Assembly (NCBI GenBank): GCA_947488615.1
Contig: CANKZU010000001.1
Coordinates: 62,001 to 126,000, forward strand
DNA from: an uncultured Aurantimonas sp.
GTDB lineage: Bacteria > Pseudomonadota > Alphaproteobacteria > Rhizobiales > Rhizobiaceae
DNA: 64,000 bases
Direction: 5' to 3'
Shown: in pieces, positions 1 through 9,265 of the stretch
Numbering within the stretch: position 1 is the first letter of the stretch
Layout of the letters: every line of letters begins with the position of its first letter
Position numbers and translations under genes: made by a program
Notes under the pieces: generated by a model
Seen by the model: only the letters and a program-made list of their open reading frames with translations
Told to the model about the DNA's origin: nothing
The model's database searches: none

Positions 1-192
1 CGGATCGTTGAACGGCTTGGTCGTCTTGTCGGCGAGGTTGCCGGGCGCCTGCCCGGCGATGACCAGCCGCGCGGTCGGCGAGATCACCAGCACCGGGTTC
101 GGCTCGATCGGCAGCGGCTTTCCCGAAGGCGCCTCGCGGCAGATCCGGCAGGAGCGGATCGTGTGATAGAGCGCCGTCGGATCGTCTCTCAC
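1..192 (-). CDS. Uracil-DNA glycosylase family protein (C-terminus beyond the window)
   Basis: The 64 visible residues look like the N-terminus of an Fe-S-type uracil-DNA glycosylase superfamily protein, which would excise uracil from DNA. Seen: a C-x2-C pair (SCRIC, about residues 15-18) and the glycosylase loop GQAPG near residue 44. The GTG at 190-192 is chosen because it lies 11 bp after the GST stop codon, suggesting a two-gene operon; an in-frame ATT lies just upstream. The reading frame was derived from the raw sequence and is open to the window edge. The exact UDG family cannot be decided from this fragment. Confidence 0.72.
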   Translation of the reverse strand, partial: MRDDPTALYHTIRSCRICREAPSGKPLPIEPNPVLVISPTARLVIAGQAPGNLADKTTKPFNDP

Positions 193-203
193 CGCCGCAA
201 TGC

Positions 204-815
204 TCAGGCCTTGGCGCTCGGCCGCGCGGAAACCTCCGCGTACCAGCGGCGGACATTCTCCAGATCCTCCGGCGGCGTGATCTTCGCCGGCTTCATGAAA
301 TCCATAGCGATCATGCCGGTGATGTCGGCGACGCTGTAGGCGTCGCCCGCCGCGAATTGGCTGTCCGCCAGATGCGCGTCGAACAGCTTGAGAAAGTCCA
401 GCGCCTTCGGCCGGTTGGCCTCGCCCCATTCGGCGACCTGCGGCACTTCCCATGTGGCCATCGCCGGATGGGTGTGACGGAACGCCGCGGCGACCGTATT
501 CAGCAAGCCGAGTTCGAGCCGGCGGTTCCACATCTCGACTTTGGCCCGGCCCAGCGCGCCAGTGCCGAACAGCGGCGGTTCGGGACGTTCTTCCTCGAAA
601 TAGCGGCAGATGGCGATCGACTCGGTCAGGCAGGTGCCGTCGTCGAGCTCAAGAACGGGAAGCCGTTGCAAGGGGTTACGGCGTGTAATCTCATCCGATT
701 TGTGACCCAACTCGCCCATATCGACGGACTCGATTGGGATTTCGATCCCCTTTTCCGCCAGATAAACCCGCACCCGGCGCGGATTGGGCGCGCGCCCGCC
801 GTCGAACAGTTTCAT
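204..815 (-). CDS. Glutathione S-transferase
   Basis: Cytosolic GST of about 203 residues, the usual family length. The N-terminal thioredoxin-like half begins MKLFDGG and contains RLPVLELDDGTCLTES, with the cis-Pro and the Glu-Ser pair that bind glutathione. The C-terminal half is all-helical. The frame also opens at a TTG five codons upstream, but the ATG at 813-815 is preferred because a GGGAG ribosome site lies at the right distance. It is the first gene of a probable operon with the downstream DNA glycosylase. The substrate is unknown; conjugation of electrophiles or peroxide detoxification is typical. Confidence 0.88.
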   Translation of the reverse strand: MKLFDGGRAPNPRRVRVYLAEKGIEIPIESVDMGELGHKSDEITRRNPLQRLPVLELDDGTCLTESIAICRYFEEERPEPPLFGTGALGRAKVEMWNRRLELGLLNTVAAAFRHTHPAMATWEVPQVAEWGEANRPKALDFLKLFDAHLADSQFAAGDAYSVADITGMIAMDFMKPAKITPPEDLENVRRWYAEVSARPSAKA

Positions 816-926
816 TCCGTCATCTCCCAATCCCGTTTTGCCCGCAATGGTTTAGGCAGGCGCGGCCCTGCTGCCAAGGCGTCGCGGTACGCTGGCGTTC
901 GCCGTCCGAAAAGGACACGCAACACC

Positions 927-951
927 GGAACGGATGACCCGTCGCGCGGTT
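927..951 (+). promoter_or_regulatory. Candidate EcfG-type stress promoter before the histidine kinase
   Basis: GGAAC at 927-931 and GGTT at 948-951 are separated by 16 bp. This is one base away from the alphaproteobacterial general-stress consensus GGAAC-N16/17-CGTT. It lies about 107 bp upstream of the kinase start codon in the 242-bp divergent gap, so it is a weaker match than the copies near dodecin and entericidin. Confidence 0.35.
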
Positions 952-1057
952 TCCACAGAACAATCGGCTTTTTCGCTCTTTCTTAAGGCATTTTTTTAAG
1001 CTTCTCGAAACAGGATGGCCTGGTCTTCAAGCGTATCCAGGCGATCGATCGAGTTTC

Positions 1058-2563
<1,506 letters not shown>

Positions 2564-2664
2564 ACGCACGCTCGGCGCCCGGTCGACGGTTTTTTCTTGT
2601 TCCGTCTCCCGCCCCTCGCCATATCAACGCCTGTGAACGACCATGGCTGTGACCGTTGAGGACC

Positions 2665-2910
2665 ATGAGCATCGAAAGCCCCTGCATCCTCGTCTGCGTG
2701 CTTGACCCGACGACCGGCTATTGCTTCGGCTGCGGTCGGACTGGCGAGGAGATCGCCGGTTGGTCCGCCATCTCGTCTAAGGACCGTCGGGCGGTCATGG
2801 ATTTGCTGCCCGCACGGCTCGCGGGCGTCGAGCGGCCAGCCCGACGCGAAACCGCCCGCTCCCGGCGCGCCCGCGAGCGGCGTGAGACGGACGCCGGCGG
2901 CGATGCGTAG
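2665..2910 (+). CDS. DUF1289 domain-containing protein
   Basis: An 81-residue protein of the DUF1289 family, recognised by SPCILVCVLD then GYCFGCGRTGEEIAGW. The paired cysteines (C-x3-C and C-x2-C) suggest metal binding. DUF1289 proteins are small and of unknown function. The C-terminus is an Arg-rich tail. The ATG at 2665 follows a GAGG element; a TTG three codons upstream also opens the frame. The last 8 bases overlap the start of the downstream protease, indicating translational coupling. Confidence 0.85.
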   Translation: MSIESPCILVCVLDPTTGYCFGCGRTGEEIAGWSAISSKDRRAVMDLLPARLAGVERPARRETARSRRARERRETDAGGDA

Positions 2911-3610
2911 CGGCTCGCTCCTCTGGATGATCCTCGGCGTCATTGCCGCCGCCGGTCTCGCATTGGTGCTCAACACCGACGGCGAGATCGTCGGGCTCGA
3001 CGACACCCAGTTCGCGAGGCTTGCCTATTATGGCGCCTGGGGTCTGGCGCTGGCCTCGACGGCGGTGCTCATGCTGCGCACTCGGCTTGGTGAGGCCCTG
3101 CGGGGCGCCGCGATCTGGTTCCTGGCTTTCGTCGTCCTGATCGGGCTCTACACGTTCCTGCCCGACCTCGCCGCCTTGAAGAACCGTCTGATGGCCGCAC
3201 TGGTCCCGGGAACGCTGGTCGCGGTCGGCGCGCCAGAGGGCAAGCGGTTCATGGCGCTACGCGGGATCGACGACCACTTCCGACTGGACGGTTCGATCGA
3301 CGGCAAGCCGGTCTCCTTCATCGTCGACACGGGCGCGTCGATCGTGGCCATGGACCGCGCCACTGCCGAGGATATCGGCATCGACACGGCGCGCCTGCGC
3401 TTTTCCCAGGAGGTGATGACGGCGAACGGCATCGCCCGTGCCGCGCCGATCCGGCTGGACGCCGTCCGCGTCGGCGACATTGTCCGCCACGATGTCCCGG
3501 CGGCGGTCACCGAGGGTGAGGGCCTCGGCGTCGCCCTTCTGGGCATGAGTTTCCTCAACACCCTCACCTCCTTCGACTTCCGCGGCGACCGGCTGATTCT
3601 GACCGATTAG
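2903..3610 (+). CDS. TIGR02281-type membrane-anchored retropepsin-like aspartic protease
   Basis: A protein of about 235 residues. Hydrophobic segments lie in the N-terminal 85 residues (beginning SLLWMILGVIAAAG), followed by a single retropepsin fold. The catalytic motif FIVDTGAS is seen near residue 140, and the C-terminus ends in LLGMSFLNTLTSFDF, matching the flap and second hydrophobic-hydrophobic-Gly segment. Clan AA proteases of this type act as dimers, here probably on the periplasmic side. The start at 2903 overlaps the DUF1289 gene; the frame is open further upstream, so a GTG around 2882 is also possible. Its substrate is unknown. Confidence 0.85.
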   Translation: MRSGSLLWMILGVIAAAGLALVLNTDGEIVGLDDTQFARLAYYGAWGLALASTAVLMLRTRLGEALRGAAIWFLAFVVLIGLYTFLPDLAALKNRLMAALVPGTLVAVGAPEGKRFMALRGIDDHFRLDGSIDGKPVSFIVDTGASIVAMDRATAEDIGIDTARLRFSQEVMTANGIARAAPIRLDAVRVGDIVRHDVPAAVTEGEGLGVALLGMSFLNTLTSFDFRGDRLILTD

Positions 3611-3626
3611 AGCGCGCGATCTGCTC

Positions 3627-4451
3627 TCACAGCAGGCTGTAGGCGAAGCGGGCCGCGACGATCAGCAGGAAAGTGCCAAAGCCGAGTTCGAGCTGGCGCC
3701 GGGTCAGCCGGTGCGCCAGCGCAACCCCGAGCGGCACCGCGAGGATCGAGGCCGGCGCTACAAGGCCGACCGCGGCGAGGCTGACGAAACCGAGGCTGAA
3801 CGACGGCAGCAACGGATTGCCCCAGCCGCCGGCGATATAGGCGAGGACGCCGGGAACCGAGATCAGGACGCCCACCCCGGCACTGGTCGCCACCGCCTGG
3901 ATCATCGACCGGCCGTAGAGTGTCATGAAAGTGTTGTTGAGGACACCGCCGCCGATACCCATCAGCGACGAAAGCAGCCCGATGAGGAACCCGGCGACCG
4001 AGCGACCGGCAAGGCCTGGCAAGTGCGGACCCAGCACGAAGCCGACACGTCCGAGGATCAGCTTCAGTCCGAGCGTGAAGGCGAGCGCAGCGAAGATCGC
4101 CCGCAACTCCACCGACGAGGCGGAAGCGGCGATATAAGCGCCGACCACGGCACCAAGCGGTATGGCGAATATCCACCCTTTCAGCAGCGTCCAGTCGACC
4201 GCGTCCCGTTTCCAATGCGAGGCTAACGACCGCAGCGACGTCGGTATGATGATCGCGACCGACGAGCCGATGGCCAGATGCATCGAGACGGCGTGACTGA
4301 CGCCAAGCCCCTCGAAGGTCTGGTAGAGGACAGGAACGAAGATCGCCCCGCCGCCGACGCCAAACAGCCCGGCCAGGAACCCGGCCGCCGCAGCGGCCGC
4401 GACGATCGGTAAGGCGAAGGCGGCAAGGGAAGCGGCATCGAGCGAAAGCAT
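3627..4451 (-). CDS. Sulfite exporter TauE/SafE family transporter
   Basis: A 274-residue integral membrane protein with about eight hydrophobic segments. It has two family repeats: AGFLAGLFGVGGGAIFVPVL near the N-terminus and GFLIGLLSSLMGIGGGVLNN in the middle. The glycine-rich G(V/I)GGG loops are diagnostic. TauE/SafE proteins export sulfite, sulfoacetate or other organic anions. The gene is convergent with the upstream protease. No taurine or sulfur genes are near, so the substrate cannot be inferred. Confidence 0.88.
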   Translation of the reverse strand: MLSLDAASLAAFALPIVAAAAAAGFLAGLFGVGGGAIFVPVLYQTFEGLGVSHAVSMHLAIGSSVAIIIPTSLRSLASHWKRDAVDWTLLKGWIFAIPLGAVVGAYIAASASSVELRAIFAALAFTLGLKLILGRVGFVLGPHLPGLAGRSVAGFLIGLLSSLMGIGGGVLNNTFMTLYGRSMIQAVATSAGVGVLISVPGVLAYIAGGWGNPLLPSFSLGFVSLAAVGLVAPASILAVPLGVALAHRLTRRQLELGFGTFLLIVAARFAYSLL

Positions 4452-4533
4452 AGCGCGTCATAGGCCGTGAACGCGCCGTTTGCATCCCTGTTTCAGCGCA
4501 TCGTGCGGCGAAAATCTGCAGGGGCCGTGGGCT

Positions 4534-5532
4534 TCAAGCGGCGGCGCGACCGACAGCCTCGCTCCGCACGGCGGCAAATGCCTCCTGGAGCAGTTGCGGT
4601 CCGGCATCGGGGCGGCTTGCGCCCTCGGAAAGGATCTGCCGCCAGCGCCGCGCGCCGGGCACGCCGTGGAACAGCCCGATCATGTGCCGCGTGACCTGGC
4701 CGAGCCGGCCGCCCTGCGCGATGTGCCGGGCGGCGTAGGCGGCCATGGTGTCGATCAGCGCGGCAAAGTCGATCGCCTTGGGCGCTTCGCCGAAGAAGCG
4801 GGCGTCGACGTCGACGAGCCGGTCCGGCGTCTGATAGGCGGCGCGTCCCATCATCACGCCATCGACGTGGGGAAGCTGCGCCTCCGCTGCGCAAAGCGTT
4901 TTCACGCCGCCATTCAGCCCCACGAAGACATCGGGAAGCCGCTGCTTCAGGCGATGGACCCGATCGTAGTCGAGCGGCGGAATGTCGCGATTCTGCTTCG
5001 GGCTGAGACCCTCGAGCCAGGCCTTGCGCGCATGGACCCAGATGCCCGCGACCCCGGCCGCCACAGCCGCGTCGGCGAGACGGTCGAGCGCCTCTTCGGG
5101 GTCCTGATCATCGACGCCGAGCCGACACTTGACCGTCACCGGGACGGCGCTGGCGCCTGCCATCGCCGCCAGACATTCGCCGACGAGGCCGGGCTCGCGC
5201 ATCAGACAGGCGCCGAAGGTGCCGGACTGGACCCGATCCGACGGGCAGCCGACATTCAGATTGATCTCGTCATAGCCGTAAGAGGCGGCGATCCGGGTGG
5301 CACGCGCCAGCTTGTCCGGATCCGAACCGCCGATCTGCAGCGCCACCGGATGCTCCGCCGCGTCGAAGCCCAGGAGCCGCTCGGCATCGCCATGCAGGAT
5401 CGCATCGGCGACGATCATCTCGGTGTAGAGCAACGCGCGCCGGGTCAACTGACGGTGAAAAAACCGGCAGTGGCGATCGGTCCAGTCGATCATCGGCGCG
5501 ACGGCGAATCGACGGGCACGAGTTAATTGCAT
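4534..5532 (-). CDS. dusA: tRNA-dihydrouridine(20/20a) synthase DusA
   Basis: An FMN-dependent enzyme that reduces uridine to dihydrouridine in the tRNA D-loop, using NADPH. The 332 residues match DusA. The FMN-site motif AVAPMIDWTDRHCRFF starts at residue 10. The catalytic Cys96 sits in NLNVGCPSDRV, and GLNGGV and MMGRAAY are also seen. The ATG at 5532 is chosen because it begins MQLTRARRFAVAPM, as in the family; the frame is open about 70 codons further upstream. It is transcribed divergently from the dodecin gene. Confidence 0.95.
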   Translation of the reverse strand: MQLTRARRFAVAPMIDWTDRHCRFFHRQLTRRALLYTEMIVADAILHGDAERLLGFDAAEHPVALQIGGSDPDKLARATRIAASYGYDEINLNVGCPSDRVQSGTFGACLMREPGLVGECLAAMAGASAVPVTVKCRLGVDDQDPEEALDRLADAAVAAGVAGIWVHARKAWLEGLSPKQNRDIPPLDYDRVHRLKQRLPDVFVGLNGGVKTLCAAEAQLPHVDGVMMGRAAYQTPDRLVDVDARFFGEAPKAIDFAALIDTMAAYAARHIAQGGRLGQVTRHMIGLFHGVPGARRWRQILSEGASRPDAGPQLLQEAFAAVRSEAVGRAAA

Positions 5533-5679
5533 GATGCCTGCACCATTGAAGATACCGTTCGGACGTCTTGGACCCCGATATGGAGCAAACAGCCCGTCTT
5601 TGTAATGGGTCGGCATCGCAGCCGCGCCGGGGCATTCGCGCGGCCGCAGCCGGCGACAGCCCGGATTTGCGTTGGAGAA

Positions 5680-5705
5680 GGAACTCCATGCGGCGGCGAA
5701 CCGTT
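5680..5705 (+). promoter_or_regulatory. EcfG general-stress promoter of the dodecin gene
   Basis: GGAAC at 5680-5684 and CGTT at 5702-5705 are separated by exactly 17 bp, a perfect match to the alphaproteobacterial EcfG/RpoE2 consensus GGAAC-N16/17-CGTT. The -10 element lies 31 bp before the dodecin ATG, leaving a short leader that contains the ribosome site. Confidence 0.75.
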
Positions 5706-5735
5706 TTCCTATTTTACCCCCGAAAGGAAAATACC

Positions 5736-5939
5736 ATGAGCGTCGCACGCGTCACCGAAATCTCCGCCACGTCGCCTGAAAGCTTCGAGGCGGCGATTCG
5801 CGAAGCCATCAGCCGCGCAACGAAAACATTGCGCAACGTTCAGGGCGCATGGGTGAAGGAACAGGAGGTTCGGGTCGATGGCGACAAGATAACCTCGTTC
5901 AAAGTCAATCTAATGGTCACCTTCCTGCTTGAGGACTGA
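5736..5939 (+). CDS. Dodecin, flavin-binding storage protein
   Basis: A 67-residue dodecin. Seen: MSVARVTEISATSPESFEAA, the helix EAISRATKTLRNVQGAWV with the conserved Trp that stacks on flavin, and the closing strand YKVNLMVTFLLE-like end (here FKVNLMVTFLLED). Dodecins form hollow dodecamers that bind riboflavin or FMN and buffer free flavin. The ATG at 5736 follows AAAGGA at good spacing, although the frame is open further upstream. The perfect EcfG promoter just upstream predicts induction in stationary phase or general stress. Confidence 0.93.
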   Translation: MSVARVTEISATSPESFEAAIREAISRATKTLRNVQGAWVKEQEVRVDGDKITSFKVNLMVTFLLED

Positions 5940-5945
5940 GGCCGG

Positions 5946-5982
5946 GCGTGAGGGGCCTCAAATCGCCGCGTGCCCCTCACGC
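5946..5982 (+). terminator. Hairpin downstream of dodecin
   Basis: A perfect 11-bp inverted repeat (5946-5956 with 5972-5982) with a 15-base loop begins 7 bp after the dodecin stop codon. It lies between convergent genes. There is no T-run, so it may act as an RNA-stabilising or Rho-assisted end rather than a classical intrinsic terminator. Confidence 0.5.
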
Positions 5983-6216
5983 AGGCCCAGGACGCACCGC
6001 GCGGCCATTATCCCGTGGAGCGGGAGCGCCACGCGCGACATGCGATCAGACCGCACTATCGTCGCGGGGCGAATTTCGCTGTAACCTGCTTGCGACGACA
6101 CCGGCGCTTGGCCGGAGCCAGCAGCACCAGCGCGACGGGCCGGACGTGACAAATCGGGTGCGCACCCGCACGCCGAGGGCCGTCGGTTCGTCGCGCGGTC
6201 GGGCCACGAGCCCTAT

Positions 6217-6729
6217 CTAATGGTCTAAAGCGCGATCGAGACCGGCCAGCCCCCGTTCGAGCCCGGCGAGTTCCTCCGCACTCAATTCTCTCATCACCTG
6301 GTTTTCGGCGTCCTCGACCTTGGGGACGAGCGCCAGATAGGCGTGCATGCCCGCCTCGGTCAGAGTCAGATATTCGAAACGCCGGTCGGTCGTCGCCCGG
6401 TTTCGCCCCAGCCACCCACGCCGATCAAGAGACGACACAGCCCGGCTGACCTTGGTCTTGTCCATCGCCGTCGTCTCGACGATGGTGGAGGAGGTGAACG
6501 CCTTGCCGCCAGCGGCGCCGAGAATGATCAGAACGCTGAACTCCGGTGCCGTGAGGCCGTGCTGGTCCCTGTGAACCTGGGCGGTGATCCGGCCAAGCGC
6601 CGTCGCCGCCCGGATCAGACGGTTGGTGAGAAAAAGGGTTCGGCCCTCTGGCTTGTTCGCGCTCATCAATCGTTGCCCTGCACCTGGAGAGTTCGACGTC
6701 ATCTCCGGTTTGCCGCGATCGGCCCGCAT
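6217..6729 (-). CDS. MarR family transcriptional regulator
   Basis: A 170-residue winged-helix regulator of the MarR family. Seen: LTAPEFSVLIILGAAGG (helix before the HTH), the recognition helix TAMDKTKVSRAVSSLDRRGWLGR and the wing RFEYLTLTEAG. Such dimers usually repress neighbouring genes and respond to small phenolic or oxidative ligands. It is divergent from the DUF302 gene across about 180 bp, a likely target. The start is uncertain: ATGs at codons 1, 10 and 22 are all possible, and none has a decisive ribosome site. Confidence 0.88.
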   Translation of the reverse strand: MRADRGKPEMTSNSPGAGQRLMSANKPEGRTLFLTNRLIRAATALGRITAQVHRDQHGLTAPEFSVLIILGAAGGKAFTSSTIVETTAMDKTKVSRAVSSLDRRGWLGRNRATTDRRFEYLTLTEAGMHAYLALVPKVEDAENQVMRELSAEELAGLERGLAGLDRALDH

Positions 6730-6909
6730 TGGCCGAGAGCCTCGCGACGCCGATCGTTGAAAAGTGATCCGGTCCTATCGAGCAAACGTTGCAATCGCGC
6801 CGACCGTTCCGCTCAATCGGTCAGTCGCAAGCGTTTCCGGCCCTTCGCGCAAGGCTTCGATCGCGTCGGGGAGTTTGCGACAGCCGCGAGAGAAAGCTCG
6901 CCAAGCCGG

Positions 6910-7299
6910 GTGATCCAGATCATTGGCCCTCCGTTCGGGTCGGAGGAATTCGATGCCGTCGTGGAACGCACCCGATCGGCGTTGACCGACCAGGGCTTCG
7001 GCGTTTTGACCGAGATCGACGTCAAGGCGACGATGAAGAAGCAACTCGACATCGACATGGACGACTATCTGATCCTCGGCGCCTGTAATCCGCGCATGGC
7101 GCATCAGGCCATCGGCATCGAGCCGCGAGTCGGCGCGATGCTTCCCTGCAACGTGATCGTGCGAAAGACCGGGCCGAACGCCGTCGAGATCAGCGCGGTC
7201 GATCCGGTGGCCTCGATGGCATCGATCGATAACGCAGAACTGGCATCGGTCGCCGGTCAGGTGCGCGGGATGCTTGAAACGGTGGTCAAGAGCATCTGA
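6910..7299 (+). CDS. DUF302 domain-containing protein
   Basis: A 129-residue DUF302 protein. The family pattern GFGVLTEIDVKATMKKQL, then ILGACNPRMAHQA, then LPCNVIVR and VSAVDP-like ISAVDP is clear. DUF302 proteins are small alpha/beta proteins of unknown function; the conserved Cys residues in GACNP and LPCN suggest redox or metal-related roles. The GTG at 6910 is chosen because the upstream extension has no family resemblance and the resulting length fits. It is divergent from the MarR gene. Confidence 0.85.
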   Translation: MIQIIGPPFGSEEFDAVVERTRSALTDQGFGVLTEIDVKATMKKQLDIDMDDYLILGACNPRMAHQAIGIEPRVGAMLPCNVIVRKTGPNAVEISAVDPVASMASIDNAELASVAGQVRGMLETVVKSI

Positions 7300-7555
7300 C
7301 ACCAACCTGCGGTGATCGGTTGGCGCGGCCGGTGCGTCACGGCATCGGCCATCTTGGCCGAGCGGCTCCCGGTCAAGCCACCAGCGTACGACAGCCGAAC
7401 GAAAGCGCCGCACGTCACACCCCACACTTTCGACACCTTGCACCAGCATAGCGCCCGCCGTGTCGGCACAGGGCGATCGCGGCTTTGCATTTCACGCCGA
7501 ATTCCCTATAGCTTCGCGCCAAATTCGCCATGACCCACCAGACAAGGATGAATCA

Positions 7556-7837
7556 TTGTCTTCTACTTTCGACCGGGTCGCGGACATCATCGCCGAGACC
7601 AGCGAGATCGACCGCGCCCAGATCACCCCGGAAAGTCACACGATCGACGATTTGGGAATCGATTCGCTGGACTTCCTCGACATCGTGTTCGCGATCGACA
7701 AGGAGTTCGGGATCAAGATTCCGCTCGAGAAATGGACCCAGGAAGTCAATGACGGCGACGTTCCGACGGAGGAATATTTCGTGCTGAAGAACCTCTGCGC
7801 GAAGATCGACGAATTGCGCGCCGCGAAAACCGTCTGA
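7556..7837 (+). CDS. acpXL: Acyl carrier protein AcpXL for very-long-chain fatty acids of lipid A
   Basis: The specialised acyl carrier on which the C26-C28 hydroxylated fatty acid of rhizobial lipid A is built. The 93-residue protein has [15 protein letters not shown] at the N-terminus and the phosphopantetheine site [18 protein letters not shown] with Ser37. It also has the AcpXL-specific C-terminal extension [11 protein letters not shown] and [16 protein letters not shown]. The TTG at 7556 is chosen because AAGGA lies 7 bases upstream and the length then matches the family. It heads the VLCFA cluster. In known rhizobia the next gene is fabZXL, which is absent here. Confidence 0.93.
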   Translation: MSSTFDRVADIIAETSEIDRAQITPESHTIDDLGIDSLDFLDIVFAIDKEFGIKIPLEKWTQEVNDGDVPTEEYFVLKNLCAKIDELRAAKTV

Positions 7838-7870
7838 GGCAGAGCCGTCATCGCTACGCCGCCGCGACGT

Positions 7871-7910
7871 CGCCATCTCGGCGCCTTCGCGCGAATGCGC
7901 CGAGATGGCG
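7871..7910. other. Perfect 14-bp stem hairpin between acpXL and fabF2XL
   Basis: Bases 7871-7884 are the exact inverse complement of 7897-7910, with a 12-base loop. The 206-bp space holds no coding frame. There is no following T-run. It may act as an attenuator or RNA-processing site that gives more AcpXL than downstream enzymes. Confidence 0.6.
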
Positions 7911-8043
7911 TGGGCTTTGAACGGCGACAGGATGGAATCGGGCAGCCCATGCGGCGTCTCACCATTATGCCGGGGAGCGGAGGGCGTCGAAAACCGATCG
8001 CGCCGGTGGGAGACGGACCGATCCGGAAGCTTGGAACAATCGC

Positions 8044-9255
8044 ATGACAGAGAGTGCCAGGGACGTCGTCATAACCGGAATTGGGTTGGTTTCCTCTCTC
8101 GGTGAGGGCGTTGCGACGCATCTCGACGCGATCGGGCGTGGACCCGCGCCGCAACCGAAGATCGAGGCCGAGGCCTACGCGCCTTACTTCGTGCATCCCC
8201 TTCCCCCGATCGACTGGGCAGGCCAGATCCCGAAAAAGGGCGACCAGCGCCAGATGGAGACCTGGCAAAAGCTGGGCACCTATGCGGCCGGGCTGGCGTT
8301 GGACGATGCCGGCATTCCGGCCGACGAGGCGGTTCGCGGCAAGATCGACATGGTGGTGGCCGCAGGCGGCGGCGAACGCGACATGACCGTCGATGCGCTG
8401 GTGATGGACCGGGCACGGGGGTCGAACGACCGCGACCGCATCGTCAACGAGACCCTGGCGGCGGAGTTGCGCCCCACCCTGTTTCTGACGCAGCTTTCCA
8501 ACCTCCTCGCGGGCAATATCTCCATCGTTCACAAGGTCACGGGCTCGTCGCGCACCTTTATGGGCGAGGAAGCGGCGGGGATTTCGGCGTTTGCATCGGC
8601 CAGAGCCCGGATCGCTTCCGGTCAGAGCGACATCTGTCTCGTCGGCGGTGCGTTTTCGGCTGAGCGCAAGGATCTGATCCTCAATTTCGATCTCGCCGGG
8701 CTGATGCTCAGGGACGAGTGGCGCCCGGTGTCGTCCCGCGTGGCGCCCCATGACGGTATCGCCGTGGGCAGCGTCGGCGCCTTCGTCATCCTGGAATCGG
8801 CCGAGCATGCCGCGGCCCGATCGGCCCTCGCCTACGCCCGGCTCGTCACCGCGACCGGCGACCGCGGCCGGCGCGAGACAACCGCGACCGAGGCTCGCTT
8901 TCAGGCCGTTCTGCCGCCGCTGCAAGGGCCGGCGGAAGAGACACTGGTTCTGTCGGGCGCGACGGGCATCGCCGGTCTTCTGGCCATCGAACGCAGTGTT
9001 CTGCAAAAAACGTTTCCGGGGGCGCCGGTCCGGGCCTATGGAACGCTGCTCGGCCATTCCTTCGAGGCGCAGGTGCCCGCCGGGATCGCGCTGGCCGCGG
9101 GTGCGCTATCGCGCGGCGAGGCCCTGCCGCCTCTCGACCCCGGCGAGGAACAGCCGGCATCGGCGCGGCCCCGCCGGGCGGTCGTGACCGCGATCGGCCA
9201 TCTCCATGCCGAGGGCGCTTGTCTGCTCGAGGCCGTGGACGGCCGCAGATTGTGA
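8044..9255 (+). CDS. FabF2XL, ketosynthase-like subunit without the active-site cysteine
   Basis: A 403-residue thiolase-fold protein of the beta-ketoacyl-ACP synthase family, matching the FabF2XL position in the VLCFA cluster. The N-terminal VVITGIGLVSSLGEGV is typical. At the nucleophilic elbow, where the partner protein has TACAS, this one reads TFMGE with Met173 in place of the catalytic Cys. The C-terminal His motifs are also not obvious. It therefore resembles a chain-length-factor-like subunit that pairs with FabF1XL. It is followed 10 bp later by fabF1XL. Confidence 0.85.
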   Translation: MTESARDVVITGIGLVSSLGEGVATHLDAIGRGPAPQPKIEAEAYAPYFVHPLPPIDWAGQIPKKGDQRQMETWQKLGTYAAGLALDDAGIPADEAVRGKIDMVVAAGGGERDMTVDALVMDRARGSNDRDRIVNETLAAELRPTLFLTQLSNLLAGNISIVHKVTGSSRTFMGEEAAGISAFASARARIASGQSDICLVGGAFSAERKDLILNFDLAGLMLRDEWRPVSSRVAPHDGIAVGSVGAFVILESAEHAAARSALAYARLVTATGDRGRRETTATEARFQAVLPPLQGPAEETLVLSGATGIAGLLAIERSVLQKTFPGAPVRAYGTLLGHSFEAQVPAGIALAAGALSRGEALPPLDPGEEQPASARPRRAVVTAIGHLHAEGACLLEAVDGRRL

Positions 9256-9265
9256 GGATCAGATC

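Noticed and set aside
357..986. Long plus-strand frame over the GST gene
   Set aside because: It is antisense to a clear GST and shows no family motif; GC-rich DNA gives such shadow frames.
5948..6220. Possible 90-residue gene between dodecin and marR
   Set aside because: It starts inside the hairpin after dodecin and has shadow-like Arg/Pro composition.
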